Shown here: positions 1 through 8,632 of the stretch, one piece after another
Layout of the letters: every line of letters starts with the position of its first letter
Position numbering within the stretch: the first letter of the stretch is position 1
DNA from: Thalassobius sp965218685
Lineage (GTDB): Bacteria; Pseudomonadota; Alphaproteobacteria; Rhodobacterales; Rhodobacteraceae
Direction: 5' to 3'
Assembly (NCBI RefSeq): GCF_965218685.1
Contig: NZ_OZ244657.1
Span: 744,001 to 808,000 of the forward strand
Length of the DNA stretch: 64,000 bases
Notes under the pieces: generated by a model
The model's input: the letters and a program-made list of their open reading frames with translations, nothing else
Database searches by the model: none
Told to the model about the DNA's origin: nothing
Program-made: the position numbers and the translations under genes

Positions 1-778
1 GTTCGACATAATTGGTCAGCTCAAGCTGCCAGATCGCGCTGAGGGCCTGCAGCATGAACAGCGCCAAACCCTCAAGCCCACCAAGACCGATCGCCAGCGC
101 CAAGGCCCCCAGTTGCAGCACCGCATAGCGCCAGAAAGGGTTCCGAAAGCTGGCCATGGTCAACCCACGGCGCGCCAAAAGCGCCTTTTCAGCGGCCCAG
201 GCCGACCTTGGGCATTCGCGCAGAACACGGAAGAAATACTGGTGGAAATTCTCGTTATATCGGGCAGTTACAGCATCGCGCGGGGTGCCTACATAGACAT
301 GGTGAACCAGCAGATGCTCGGATCGAAAATGAGAGTACAAGACCGTCGCCAGCAGCAAGTCACCCAGCCAGCGCTCCAACTTGTTCTTTTGGTGCAGCAG
401 CTCGTGACTGTAGACGATCCCGATCGTCCCGGTCAGCACACCCACGCCGAAAAACAGCACGATCTTTTCCAACGCAGCCAGATGGGCGGTGTGGGTCACA
501 AACCAGATCAAACCGAACAGGGTCAACGCCTGCACAGGAAACCAGATCATCGTGATCAGGCGATACCATAGAAGCTGCGCGTCGCTGGTTTGCGGGTCAG
601 GGTTGTCCAGCTCTTTGCCTAAAACGGCGTCCAGCCCGGTAAAAACCCACCACCCACAAAGAGGCAACAGGAACACAGTCCAGCCCCCATGGATCGCGCC
701 AATCCAGGCCAGAGGGACCAGCCCCAGTGACAACCAAAAGGGCGCAGCGCGGCGAAAGGCAGAGATCGGAGTGCTCAT
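1..778 (-). CDS. Alkane 1-monooxygenase (AlkB)-like membrane diiron hydroxylase, partial
   Basis: The reading frame runs off the left edge, so the C-terminus is missing (about 259 residues are visible). The start is the ATG at 776-778, one base after the mutY stop, so the two genes are probably cotranscribed. The protein has several hydrophobic membrane segments and histidine boxes of the AlkB/XylM class: HELLHQ near residue 125, then HLLVHHVYVGTPRD followed by the ENFHQYFFR stretch typical of AlkB. The last visible residues, LTNYVE, look like the start of the third box (NYxEHYG). The family inserts one oxygen atom into the terminal methyl of alkanes or related chains at the inner membrane, using rubredoxin and a reductase. 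No rubredoxin gene is visible, so the substrate is inferred only. Confidence 0.85.
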   Translation of the reverse strand, partial: MSTPISAFRRAAPFWLSLGLVPLAWIGAIHGGWTVFLLPLCGWWVFTGLDAVLGKELDNPDPQTSDAQLLWYRLITMIWFPVQALTLFGLIWFVTHTAHLAALEKIVLFFGVGVLTGTIGIVYSHELLHQKNKLERWLGDLLLATVLYSHFRSEHLLVHHVYVGTPRDAVTARYNENFHQYFFRVLRECPRSAWAAEKALLARRGLTMASFRNPFWRYAVLQLGALALAIGLGGLEGLALFMLQALSAIWQLELTNYVE

Positions 779-779
779 A

Positions 780-1865
780 TCATGGCTCCGGGTCAAGAGC
801 AGTGCCCCCATTGTTGAACTCGGGCCGGGCCAGGTCAAACGCCTTTCGCATCACAGTCGGCAGATCCGAAGGGCGAAATGTCGCGTGGGGGTGGAACTCT
901 CCTCGATCCGGCGCTTGATCGACGACTTCAGCCACCATCACCCGCAAACGCAGGTGAAAATGGGTGAACGTATGCCGCGCCTCGGCTGGCAGCTCGCGCC
1001 AGTCAGCATTCACAGGCGGGGACTCGGTCGGCGCGTCATTCCAGTCCGAGCCCGGCCAGCCCAGCATGCCGCCCAGCAGACCCTTGTCCGGGCGCCGCTC
1101 CAGTAAAAAGGCGCCGTCATGGCGGCGGGCGACATAGGCAATGCCAAGCCGAGTGGGCTTCGGCTTTTTCGGTTCTTTTCTGGGCAGTTCGGCAGCAGTG
1201 CCGGCCTGACGCGCCACGCAAGGATCGCGCCACGGGCATATCCCACAGGCCGGGCTGCGCGGCGTGCAGATCGTGGCCCCCAGATCCATCACCGCCTGCG
1301 CATAATCTCCGGGTCGGGTTGCCGGGGTCAGCGCAGCCGCCAACCTGGTCAGTTCAGGCTTGGCCCGCGGCAAGGGCGTGTGGACATCATAGAGCCGCGC
1401 CATCACACGTTCGACATTGCCATCCACTACGGTTTCAGCCCGGTCAAACGCGATCGAGGCTATGGCCGAAGCGGTATAGGGTCCAACGCCAGGCAGCTGC
1501 AGAAGCTCCTGATATGTATCTGGAAACTCTCCCCCTAAATCACCCGAAACCACCCGCGCGCATTTCAGCAAGTTGCGGGCACGGGCGTAATAGCCAAGCC
1601 CGGCCCATTCGCCCATCACATCCTCGTCGCGGGCAGCAGCAAGCGCATGAACGTCCGGCCAGCGCGTAGTGAACCGCTCGAAGTACTCCTTTACCGCAGC
1701 CACGGTGGTTTGCTGCAACATCACTTCAGACAGCCAGACACGATAGGGATCGGGAACCACGCCGGTTTTTCGGTCGGCCGGCCCCACACGCCAAGGCATG
1801 ATCCGTGCGTTGCGGTCGTACCACTCCAGCAAATCCTCAGCCGGAACTGTCATCTTTTCACGCAA
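780..1865 (-). CDS. mutY: A/G-specific adenine DNA glycosylase MutY
   Basis: This enzyme removes adenine mispaired with 8-oxoguanine in base-excision repair. The 361-residue protein has the HhH-GPD fold (LPGVGPYTASAIASIAF followed by VDGNVERVMAR), the four-cysteine iron-sulfur loop CTPRSPACGICPWRDPC with C-x6-C-x2-C-x5-C spacing, and a C-terminal NUDIX-like 8-oxoG recognition domain (LLERRPDKGLLGGMLGWPG). The chosen start is a TTG at 1863-1865, preceded six bases upstream by GGGGGA; the ATG at 1851-1853 is the alternative and has a weaker ribosome site. It is divergent from the dciA-like gene and lies directly upstream of the alkB-like gene. Confidence 0.95.
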   Translation of the reverse strand: MREKMTVPAEDLLEWYDRNARIMPWRVGPADRKTGVVPDPYRVWLSEVMLQQTTVAAVKEYFERFTTRWPDVHALAAARDEDVMGEWAGLGYYARARNLLKCARVVSGDLGGEFPDTYQELLQLPGVGPYTASAIASIAFDRAETVVDGNVERVMARLYDVHTPLPRAKPELTRLAAALTPATRPGDYAQAVMDLGATICTPRSPACGICPWRDPCVARQAGTAAELPRKEPKKPKPTRLGIAYVARRHDGAFLLERRPDKGLLGGMLGWPGSDWNDAPTESPPVNADWRELPAEARHTFTHFHLRLRVMVAEVVDQAPDRGEFHPHATFRPSDLPTVMRKAFDLARPEFNNGGTALDPEP

Positions 1866-1947
1866 TCTTTATCCCCCGTCAGGTCGCAATAAGCTGGTGT
1901 CTTGGCGCTGCATTACTAGAATAGCACCGAAGCAAAGGAAGCAAGTC

Positions 1948-2457
1948 ATGGCCACGCGCCCCAGTACAACAAAGGGATTTGCCCGAACGTCGAGCCTGCT
2001 GCAGGCGCGCATTCGCAAGGCGGGCGAAACCCGGGGGTTTGCGCAGGCACGGCTGCTGACGCACTGGCCCGAGGTCGTCGGAGAGGACATCGCCGCCATC
2101 GCCCGGCCCGTTGACGTCAAATTTGGCCGTCCGGGCAGCTTCGGGGCCACGCTGACGCTGCTTACCACAGGGGCACAGGCCCCAATGCTTGAGATGCAGA
2201 AAGAACAGATCCGCGCCAAGGTGAACGGAGTCTATGGCTATAACGCCATCTCGCGCGTGCGGATTACACAGACCGCTGCGACCGGCTTTGCCGAGGGTCA
2301 GGCCGATTTCACCTATCGCAAGACATCTGCACCGAAAAAACCCGACCCGGCAGCGGTGCAAGAGGCACAGTCGCTGACCCAAGAGGTCGGAGATTCAGAC
2401 CTGCGCCGCGCGCTTGAATCGCTGGCGACAAACGTACTAACCAAGTCGAAAAACTAG
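1948..2457 (+). CDS. DUF721/DciA-family protein
   Basis: A 169-residue basic protein of the DUF721 family. DciA, a member of this family, is the widespread helicase-loading or operating factor of bacteria without DnaC. The N-terminal half carries the typical pattern, with the WPEVVGEDIAAIARP stretch near residue 40 followed by a beta-rich region (ATLTLLTTGAQAPMLE). The C-terminal third is polar and probably flexible. The start ATG at 1948 follows AAGGAAG at proper distance; the open frame extends upstream but without a good ribosome site. It is twelve bases from the DsbA-family gene, so the two probably form an operon. Its role here is inferred from the family only. Confidence 0.85.
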   Translation: MATRPSTTKGFARTSSLLQARIRKAGETRGFAQARLLTHWPEVVGEDIAAIARPVDVKFGRPGSFGATLTLLTTGAQAPMLEMQKEQIRAKVNGVYGYNAISRVRITQTAATGFAEGQADFTYRKTSAPKKPDPAAVQEAQSLTQEVGDSDLRRALESLATNVLTKSKN

Positions 2458-2469
2458 AAAGGCTTACAC

Positions 2470-3123
2470 ATGGACCGCAGACTCGCACTGGGCGTGATTG
2501 GATCGGCTGCCGTATTGGGCGGCGCCTGGGCGCTGACCCGCAAACCAGACGGGCTGCCGCCATTGGCTGCGCTGGCCGAAGGGTCCGCAGGCGACGCTGC
2601 CCCCATCACCGAGATGACCCTGGGCAATCCCGACGCCAAGGTGACCCTGATGGAGTATGCCTCGTTCACCTGCCCGCACTGCGCAAACTTTCACAATGGT
2701 CCGCTGAAGAAGGTGAAAGCCGAGTATATCGAAACCGGCCTGGTGAAATTCGTCTATCGTGACGTGTATTTCGACCGCCCCGGACTGTGGGCAGCATTGG
2801 TTGCGCGCTGCGAGCCGACCAAGTTTTTCGGCATCTCGGACCTGCTGTACGCCGATCAGAAATCCTGGATCGGTTCGGGTGATCCCGCCGTTATCGTGGA
2901 AAACCTGCGCAAGGTGGGCCGCATCGCTGGCCTGACCGAGGAACAGCTGGACAGCTGTCTGGGCGACGGCGCCAAGGCTCAGTCCCTGTACACCTGGTTC
3001 CAGGACAACATGAAGGCCGACGACGTGGACAGTACCCCCACCCTGTTCATCGACGGCAAGAAGCATTCGAACATGGCCTATGACGATTTGAAAGCCCTGT
3101 TGGACAAGGCTCTGGACGCCTGA
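2470..3123 (+). CDS. DsbA-family thiol:disulfide oxidoreductase
   Basis: A 217-residue exported thioredoxin-fold protein. An N-terminal hydrophobic segment (LGVIGSAAVLGGAWAL) acts as signal or anchor. The catalytic CPHC motif sits near residue 68 in ASFTCPHCANFH, and the cis-proline loop STPTLFIDGK is near residue 188. Members of this thioredoxin_4 group introduce or exchange disulfides in periplasmic proteins. It follows the dciA-like gene by twelve bases and overlaps the CoA-transferase start by one base (TGATG). The redox partner is not visible in the window. Confidence 0.9.
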   Translation: MDRRLALGVIGSAAVLGGAWALTRKPDGLPPLAALAEGSAGDAAPITEMTLGNPDAKVTLMEYASFTCPHCANFHNGPLKKVKAEYIETGLVKFVYRDVYFDRPGLWAALVARCEPTKFFGISDLLYADQKSWIGSGDPAVIVENLRKVGRIAGLTEEQLDSCLGDGAKAQSLYTWFQDNMKADDVDSTPTLFIDGKKHSNMAYDDLKALLDKALDA

Positions 3124-4235
3124 TGAGCGCACCTCTGGACGGACTGAAGGTCATCGACATGGCCCGAATTCTGGCTGGCCCCTGGGCCGGTCAAGCTCTG
3201 TCCGATCTGGGGGCTGAAGTCATCAAAATCGAAAGCCCCGCTGGCGATGACACCCGTCAGTGGGGGCCTCCTTTTATCGAGCGCGGCACCGACAAAACCG
3301 CCGCATATTTCCATTCGTGTAACCGCGGAAAACTCTCGATCACCGTGGATTTTCGCACCCCCGAGGGGCAGGAAACCGTGCGTCAGATGGTGCGCGATGC
3401 CGACATCCTGATCGAGAATTTCAAGGTCGGTGGACTGGCTAAATACGGGCTGGATTATGACTCACTGCGCAAGATCAACCCCGGGCTGATCTATTGCTCG
3501 ATCACCGGCTTCGGTCAGACCGGGCCCTATGCGCACCGCGCGGGATACGACTATATCATTCAGGGCATGTCCGGACTGATGTCGATCACGGGCGAGCCTG
3601 ACGGGCAGCCCCAGCGCGCGGGCGTGGCGGTGACGGACCTGTTCACTGGCATGTATTCGGTGACTGGGATTCTGGCTGCGCTGTATCAGCGCGAGCGGAC
3701 GGGAAAGGGCCAACACATCGACATGGCCCTGCTGGATTGCGCTGTTGCCGCGACAGCCAACCAGGCGATGAACTACCTTTCGACGGGCACGCCGCCGGGA
3801 CGGACGGGGAACTATCACCCCAATCTGACACCTTACCAAGTGTTCGACTGCGCGGACGGGTTTATCATCATCGCAACCGGAAATGACGCGCAATATCAAC
3901 GGCTTTGCGGGCTCTTAGGGCTGGACTGGATGGCCGAGGCGCCCGAGTTTCTGACAAACTCTGATCGTGTGAAGAACCGCGAACAGATGATCGATCTGTT
4001 AATGGCCGAGACCCGCAAGCTGTCCACGGCCGCGCTGCTGGACGGATGTGAAGCGAACGGCATTCCCGCCGGACCAATCAACGACATGTCCGAGGTCTTT
4101 GCCGATCCTCAGGTGCAAGCACGCGGAATGCAGATCGAGTTGGACGGCGTCCCGGGTGTGCGGATGCCGATCATTTTCTCTGATGCTGAACTGAAACTGG
4201 ACCGGCCGTCACCCAAACTGAACGAGGACGGCTAA
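3123..4235 (+). CDS. CaiB/BaiF family (class III) CoA-transferase
   Basis: A 370-residue class III CoA-transferase, the family of formyl-CoA and carnitine CoA transferases, which moves CoA between carboxylic acids through aspartyl-CoA and mixed anhydride intermediates. The N-terminus is diagnostic (LKVIDMARILAGPWAGQ, DLGAEVIKIESP), followed by FGQTGPYAHRAGYD and the conserved aspartate in VAVTDLFTGMYS near residue 165. Length is normal. The ATG overlaps the upstream stop by one base, so translation is likely coupled to the DsbA-family gene although the functions appear unrelated. The acyl substrate cannot be told from sequence. Confidence 0.92.
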   Translation: MSAPLDGLKVIDMARILAGPWAGQALSDLGAEVIKIESPAGDDTRQWGPPFIERGTDKTAAYFHSCNRGKLSITVDFRTPEGQETVRQMVRDADILIENFKVGGLAKYGLDYDSLRKINPGLIYCSITGFGQTGPYAHRAGYDYIIQGMSGLMSITGEPDGQPQRAGVAVTDLFTGMYSVTGILAALYQRERTGKGQHIDMALLDCAVAATANQAMNYLSTGTPPGRTGNYHPNLTPYQVFDCADGFIIIATGNDAQYQRLCGLLGLDWMAEAPEFLTNSDRVKNREQMIDLLMAETRKLSTAALLDGCEANGIPAGPINDMSEVFADPQVQARGMQIELDGVPGVRMPIIFSDAELKLDRPSPKLNEDG

Positions 4236-4241
4236 CCCCGT

Positions 4242-4895
4242 TTAGCCATAGTCTCGCGCCCCAAAAATAGCCGAGCCAACGCGCACATGCGTAGCACCCT
4301 GAGCGATGGCCTTTTCGAAATCGCCAGACATGCCCATGGACAGCTGATCCAGCCCGTTGCGATGGGCAATTTTCTTCAGAAGCGCAAAATGCAGACTGGG
4401 TTCTTCGTCAACCGGCGGGATGCACATCAGCCCCTTGATCGGCAGATCCAGCGCACGACATTCGGCAATGAAGGCGTCCGCGTCTGCGGGCAGGACACCG
4501 GCTTTTTGCGGCTCTTCGCCGGTGTTGACCTGAATGAACAGATCAGGGCAATGGCCCATCTCTTGCGCCAGGCGGGCCAGAGTTTTCGCCAGCTTGGGTC
4601 GGTCAACCGAATGGATGGCCTGGAACAGCTCCATCGCTTGGCGGGCCTTGTTGGTTTGCAACGGGCCAATCAGGTGAACCTCGATATCTCCGAACTGGTC
4701 GCGGAAGGCTGGCCATTTCCCAGCGGCCTCTTGCACCTTGTTTTCGCCGAACAACCGGTGGCCTTCGGTCAGAACCTCGGCGACACGCTCGTTTGGTTGC
4801 ACCTTGGATACGGCGATCAACTTGGTGCTGCCGGGGGTGCGACCTGCGGCTTGCTCGGCCTTGGTGATGCGAGAGAGGATATCGGAAAGGGACAT
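4242..4895 (-). CDS. YggS/PLPBP family pyridoxal phosphate-binding protein
   Basis: A 217-residue alanine-racemase-fold PLP protein (YggS, PROSC). Family members hold PLP on a lysine and help vitamin B6 and amino-acid homeostasis rather than catalysing a known reaction. The PLP lysine is in KLIAVSKVQ near residue 34; HRLFGENKVQEA, HLIGPLQTNK and the C-terminal MGMSGDFEKAIAQG and VRVGSAIFG motifs are all present. The start ATG at 4893-4895 is preceded by GAGG at five bases; a longer open frame upstream is not needed. It is convergent with the CoA-transferase, with six bases between stops. Confidence 0.95.
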   Translation of the reverse strand: MSLSDILSRITKAEQAAGRTPGSTKLIAVSKVQPNERVAEVLTEGHRLFGENKVQEAAGKWPAFRDQFGDIEVHLIGPLQTNKARQAMELFQAIHSVDRPKLAKTLARLAQEMGHCPDLFIQVNTGEEPQKAGVLPADADAFIAECRALDLPIKGLMCIPPVDEEPSLHFALLKKIAHRNGLDQLSMGMSGDFEKAIAQGATHVRVGSAIFGARDYG

Positions 4896-4962
4896 GGGGG
4901 CCTCGGTATTGCTGCGCCTGACATGAAGCACAGATCGCGGGGGCCGTCAAAGCCCCAACCCC

Positions 4963-4996
4963 CAAAAGAAAAGAGCAGGCACAAGGCCTGCTCTTC
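4963..4996 (-). terminator. Rho-independent terminator of the porin gene
   Basis: A perfect nine-base-pair stem (AGAGCAGGC with GCCTGCTCT, loop ACAAG) lies just after the porin stop. Read on the minus strand it is followed by TTTTCTTTT. Confidence 0.85.
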
Positions 4997-5017
4997 CCTT
5001 AAGACTGGTTGTTCAAC

Positions 5018-5905
5018 TTAGAAGTTGAAGACAACACCGGCTTCTGCGTAGGTCGCGCCGTTCATGTCAGCAACACCTGCACCGAACGACACACCGCCGC
5101 CCAGATCGTGGTTGATGCCGATACCTGCGTTCTCAGCACCACCGGCGCTTTCGGTCACGGTCACGGTCACTTTGGTGGCTGCGCCAACCGACATGGTGCC
5201 GGTCAGGCCCCAGCCGTTGCCGGCTGCGGTGTCGTCCAGGAACAGACCAACGGTCGCGCCGCCCAGAGCACCTTGCACGTACAGCTTGGTGACGTCTTCG
5301 GCGTTGTTGTCCGATTCCTGGTGCGACAGCGAAACAACGTAGCCGTTGTCTGCGTACACGACGCCCAGGTTCTTACGCTCGGAAGCGCCTTCCGAAACCG
5401 ATGCGCGAACAGTGAAGGCGCCGGTTTTGTAGGTCGCCATGACCACGCCGCGGTTATCAGCGTCCGAGGTCAGACCGATGTCGTGGCCGAAGTAGCCAAC
5501 CGACCAGGGGTCAACGAACATGAAGCCGGTGTAGCCCAGGCCACCAGCGTAGAAGCCGGGGGTGGCTTCAGCAGCCGAAACGTTACCGATCGACAGGGTC
5601 AGGCCGCCAGCGGAGGCGTGGAATGCTGCGGCGCGGATGGCACCGGTGTTGTTACCAACTGCGTCGCCAACAGCAACAGCGCCGTCGTCCCACTGCAGAC
5701 GAGTCTGAGCTTTGAACGCGATGCCGTTTTGCGATTCTGCGGTGCCGGTGACGATCAGGCGCAGACGCTGGTCAACGATGGTTTCTTGAGCTGCGGTGTC
5801 ATTGTAGATGAGACCGAAACGGCCGTAGCCGCTCAGGGTGATGTCGGCTGCTGCTGCGCTGGCGCCAGCGATCAGAGCGGTCGAAGCAAGGAGAATCTTT
5901 TTCAT
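5018..5905 (-). CDS. Outer-membrane porin, gram-negative type
   Basis: A 295-residue exported beta-barrel protein. It begins with a clear signal peptide (MKKILLASTALIAGASAAAA, cleavage before DITLSGYGRFG). The mature protein alternates polar and hydrophobic residues and ends in phenylalanine (AGVVFNF), the outer-membrane insertion signature. It resembles the porins of Rhodobacter and relatives, which form diffusion channels. The start ATG at 5903-5905 follows GAGGGA; the longer open frame upstream would bury the signal peptide and is rejected. A strong terminator follows. The 260-bp upstream gap probably holds the promoter, but no confident -35/-10 pair was found. Confidence 0.93.
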   Translation of the reverse strand: MKKILLASTALIAGASAAAADITLSGYGRFGLIYNDTAAQETIVDQRLRLIVTGTAESQNGIAFKAQTRLQWDDGAVAVGDAVGNNTGAIRAAAFHASAGGLTLSIGNVSAAEATPGFYAGGLGYTGFMFVDPWSVGYFGHDIGLTSDADNRGVVMATYKTGAFTVRASVSEGASERKNLGVVYADNGYVVSLSHQESDNNAEDVTKLYVQGALGGATVGLFLDDTAAGNGWGLTGTMSVGAATKVTVTVTESAGGAENAGIGINHDLGGGVSFGAGVADMNGATYAEAGVVFNF

Positions 5906-6166
5906 AATTTTTTCCCTCGGTTTTCCAATCATGCGCCCAAAACGGGGAATCCGAATTGGGTATGGCGGTTGTGTCGCTCTTTTCATGGGCAGTTTGCAAG
6001 TGTGCCGCACCCCCTGTGGCTGAAAGTGCTCGGAATGGTGCAGCTTTGCCACACCCTTTTCCAGCGAATCTTTGCTGGGCTTCGATTTCACCCGCTGACT
6101 AAGTCCTTGCGACAGCTTTAGCGGTTGGATAGGAATGATGCGAATATCTTAGGACCCGGCGAATTC

Positions 6167-6682
6167 ATGGCACGTATGAGCATCAAACCGATTTCCATTG
6201 CGTTGATCGCGGCGCTGGCCGTGGCCGGGTGCAGCCGTGGCAGCGATAATGCAGCGCAGCCCGACAACCGGCGCGCAGATGATCTGGACCCGGTTTTGCA
6301 ATCCGAACTGGCCCGTCAGGCGGGGCTGAACCAGAACCAGTCCTCGATCACGGATCTTTTCAAGCCGCGCAACAATGATCTGGAAGTTGCGGTTAACCGT
6401 TATATCTGGAACGCCGCGCTGGAGATTCTGAATTTCCTGCCCGTCCAGTCGGTTGATCCTTATACCGGCGTGATCGTCACCGGGTATGGCACGCCTCCGG
6501 GTGGTGGCCGCTCGTATCGGGCGACCGTTTACGTCAAGGACCCTGCGCTTGAGGCGCGTTCGCTTTTGGTGGCCCTGCAGACAAGCGGCGGCAAGCCTGT
6601 CAGCGCCAGCACCCAGCGCGCGATCGAGGATGCGATCCTGACCCGCGCCCGTCAGCTGCGTATCGCCGACAAGGGATTCTGA
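6167..6682 (+). CDS. DUF3576 family lipoprotein
   Basis: A 171-residue protein with a lipoprotein signal: a basic start, a hydrophobic run (ISIALIAALAV) and the lipobox VAGC with Cys near residue 22. The rest matches the alphaproteobacterial DUF3576 family, which has no known function, with the core VNRYIWNAALEILNFLPVQS and VIVTGYG. Two start codons are possible: ATG 6167 and ATG 6176. A strong terminator follows, so it is its own transcription unit. From general knowledge, DUF3576 genes often sit next to leuS; here a cupin and a glycosyltransferase intervene. Confidence 0.85.
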   Translation: MARMSIKPISIALIAALAVAGCSRGSDNAAQPDNRRADDLDPVLQSELARQAGLNQNQSSITDLFKPRNNDLEVAVNRYIWNAALEILNFLPVQSVDPYTGVIVTGYGTPPGGGRSYRATVYVKDPALEARSLLVALQTSGGKPVSASTQRAIEDAILTRARQLRIADKGF

Positions 6683-6704
6683 TCCCGCCTTAACCCGATT
6701 GATT

Positions 6705-6741
6705 GCCCCGCCTGCACCCCTGCATGGCGGGGTTATTTTTT
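6705..6741 (+). terminator. Rho-independent terminator of the DUF3576 gene
   Basis: A seven-base-pair GC stem (CCCCGCC with GGCGGGG) is followed by TTATTTTTT. The thymine run overlaps the stop codon of the convergent cupin gene. Confidence 0.85.
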
Positions 6742-7227
6742 GCCGACGGCGCCGCCCAGTTCCTGAAGGTCCTGGTGATCCACCACGGTCCACGGCAGAC
6801 CCTGATTGCGGAAGATGCGCTTGGCCTTGTTCGGATAATCGCCCACGTCATGAGGCAGGCGCTGACCGATCACCAGCATTTGCAGCACCTGATCACCCGT
6901 ATTGTGGATCGTATGCGCCAGCCCGCCTGCGCGGTATCCGATGAAGTCTCCGGGGCCGATGGGATGCTGCTGGTCACCGATAACGGCCGTGGCCGTTCCG
7001 GACAGGACGAAAACGCATTCGTCTTCGTGGTGATGGGCATGCAGTTCGGTTGTCTCGTGTCCCGGCTGAACCTCGATCAGGTGAACACCCAGACCGGTCA
7101 GACCAGTGGCATCACCCAGGGATTTGTTTACCCGTTTCGCATTGGGGTTCAGAAAGTGAGTTTTGTTCACCCCCGCCATCGCCGCGATCTGAGCAGCCGT
7201 CAGAAGGTATGTTTCTTGATCAGTCAT
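6733..7227 (-). CDS. Cupin-domain protein
   Basis: A 164-residue single-domain cupin. The metal-binding motif HAHHHEDECVFVLSG is near residues 64-78 and the second cupin motif GPGDFIGYRAGGLAHTI is near residues 91-107, so a metal site of three histidines and one glutamate is plausible. The function of such small cupins ranges from isomerase to sensor and cannot be told here. The start ATG at 7225-7227 overlaps the end of the upstream glycosyltransferase by eight bases (ATGACTGA), so the pair is translationally coupled and the cupin may act on the same metabolite class. Confidence 0.88.
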   Translation of the reverse strand: MTDQETYLLTAAQIAAMAGVNKTHFLNPNAKRVNKSLGDATGLTGLGVHLIEVQPGHETTELHAHHHEDECVFVLSGTATAVIGDQQHPIGPGDFIGYRAGGLAHTIHNTGDQVLQMLVIGQRLPHDVGDYPNKAKRIFRNQGLPWTVVDHQDLQELGGAVGKK

Positions 7228-8479
7228 GTACTTTGCCCGGTTCCATATCGTGAAGCTCCTGAATCCATTTCATCTGGCGTGGCAGACAGACCTTTTGCAA
7301 ATCATATTGTTCAACCATTTGCGCGCGCGCTGCCAAACCCAGACGTTCGCGCGCCTCAGGGTCGTCCAGCAGATCGCACACTTGCTGGATCAAAGCGTCC
7401 TGATCAAAGAAATCCACCAAACGGCCGTTCACGTCATGCTCGATCGCCTCGACCACCGGCGCGGTGGCGCTGGCAACGATGGCGGCCTGCGCTGACATGG
7501 CCTCGAACAGGGACCAGGACAGGACAAAGGGATAGGTCAGGTAAACATGGACCCGGCTGACCTGCAGCAGGCTGACAAAGTGATCATATGGGATACGCCC
7601 CAGAAAATGCACGTTCTCCCAAAGGGGCGTGGGGATGCGTCCACGGACCTCGTCGATGAAGATCTGCTTCCATGTCTTGCCCTTGGGCGCGCGGGCACCA
7701 TAGCTGACCTCGTCCCCGCCAACGATCAGCACCTTGGCGTTGGGGCGCTCCTTTAACAGTCGAGGCAAGGCGCGCATGAAGATGTGATAGCCCCGGTACG
7801 GCTCCAGATTGCGGTTCACAAAGGTGATCACTTCATCGTCCCGCGTCACGACTGATCCATCGGGCAGTTCGAATCGGGCCGCGTCATTGCGCACCAGCAT
7901 GTCGGTGTTGATACCATCGTGGATCACGGTGATCTTGTCGCGCCATTCGGCCGGAAAGGTGCCCGCCTGGAATTGCGTAGGCGACAGGCCCATATCGGCC
8001 ACAGGGAAATGCACCATGTTGTTGAGGTTCTTCAGCCGGATGCGCAACGCCTCGGCCTCGCCTTTTTTCGGCTGGAATTCGGGATCAAAGCCAGTGTGGT
8101 CGGGGCCGGACAGGTGATACAGCTCGCAATACAGCCCGATCCGGGCCGTGGGCCACACGTCACGCAGGAACATCGACTCTCCCCAGCCGGGGTGCGCGAC
8201 GATGATATCGGGCGTAAACCCTTGATCACGCAGCTTGCAGGCTGCGGCAAAGCAAGCCTCGGCGCGGATGACCTTGGTATCGAAATCGTGCACCCAAGGG
8301 TGGATCCCCTGCCCTTGCCGACGCTGGATACCATAGGGCAGAACGCGCACGCCCTGCCAGGTTGTCGGCTCTTTAACGCGCAGCGTCAGTGCCACGCATT
8401 GATGCCCCTGAGAGGCCAGTGCCGGGGCCAGGTGCTTGTACTGTCCAGGAAAGTTCTGATGGATAAAAAGGATTTTCAT
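7220..8479 (-). CDS. Glycosyltransferase family 4-like protein
   Basis: A 419-residue GT-B glycosyltransferase. The N-terminus MKILFIHQNFPGQYKHLAPAL is typical of the GT4 group. The donor-binding C-terminal domain shows VTFVNRNLEPYRGYHIFMRALP, VLIVGGDEVSYG and the FVLSWSLFEAMSAQAAIVASATAPVVEAI region with the E-x7-E type pattern. It likely transfers a sugar to a surface or capsule polysaccharide, but no neighbouring polysaccharide genes identify the product. The start ATG at 8477-8479 is chosen because the upstream extension spoils the Rossmann-type beginning. It is divergent from leuS. Confidence 0.88.
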   Translation of the reverse strand: MKILFIHQNFPGQYKHLAPALASQGHQCVALTLRVKEPTTWQGVRVLPYGIQRRQGQGIHPWVHDFDTKVIRAEACFAAACKLRDQGFTPDIIVAHPGWGESMFLRDVWPTARIGLYCELYHLSGPDHTGFDPEFQPKKGEAEALRIRLKNLNNMVHFPVADMGLSPTQFQAGTFPAEWRDKITVIHDGINTDMLVRNDAARFELPDGSVVTRDDEVITFVNRNLEPYRGYHIFMRALPRLLKERPNAKVLIVGGDEVSYGARAPKGKTWKQIFIDEVRGRIPTPLWENVHFLGRIPYDHFVSLLQVSRVHVYLTYPFVLSWSLFEAMSAQAAIVASATAPVVEAIEHDVNGRLVDFFDQDALIQQVCDLLDDPEARERLGLAARAQMVEQYDLQKVCLPRQMKWIQELHDMEPGKVHD

Positions 8480-8632
8480 GAATACCGCCGCCTGACTTTT
8501 CACGAGTATAAACACACGATTTCACAGGATACAGACCCGGTTTTCCCGACTACCCCCTAGACCACGGGGCCGCGTGGGCCTATCACCCCTTCCGACACAG
8601 CGAATTCACGCTTTAGGAAAGGTCCGCCCGAC

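Noticed and set aside
5009..6121. A 370-codon frame antisense to the porin
   Set aside because: The porin has a signal peptide and terminal phenylalanine; the opposite frame is a shadow.
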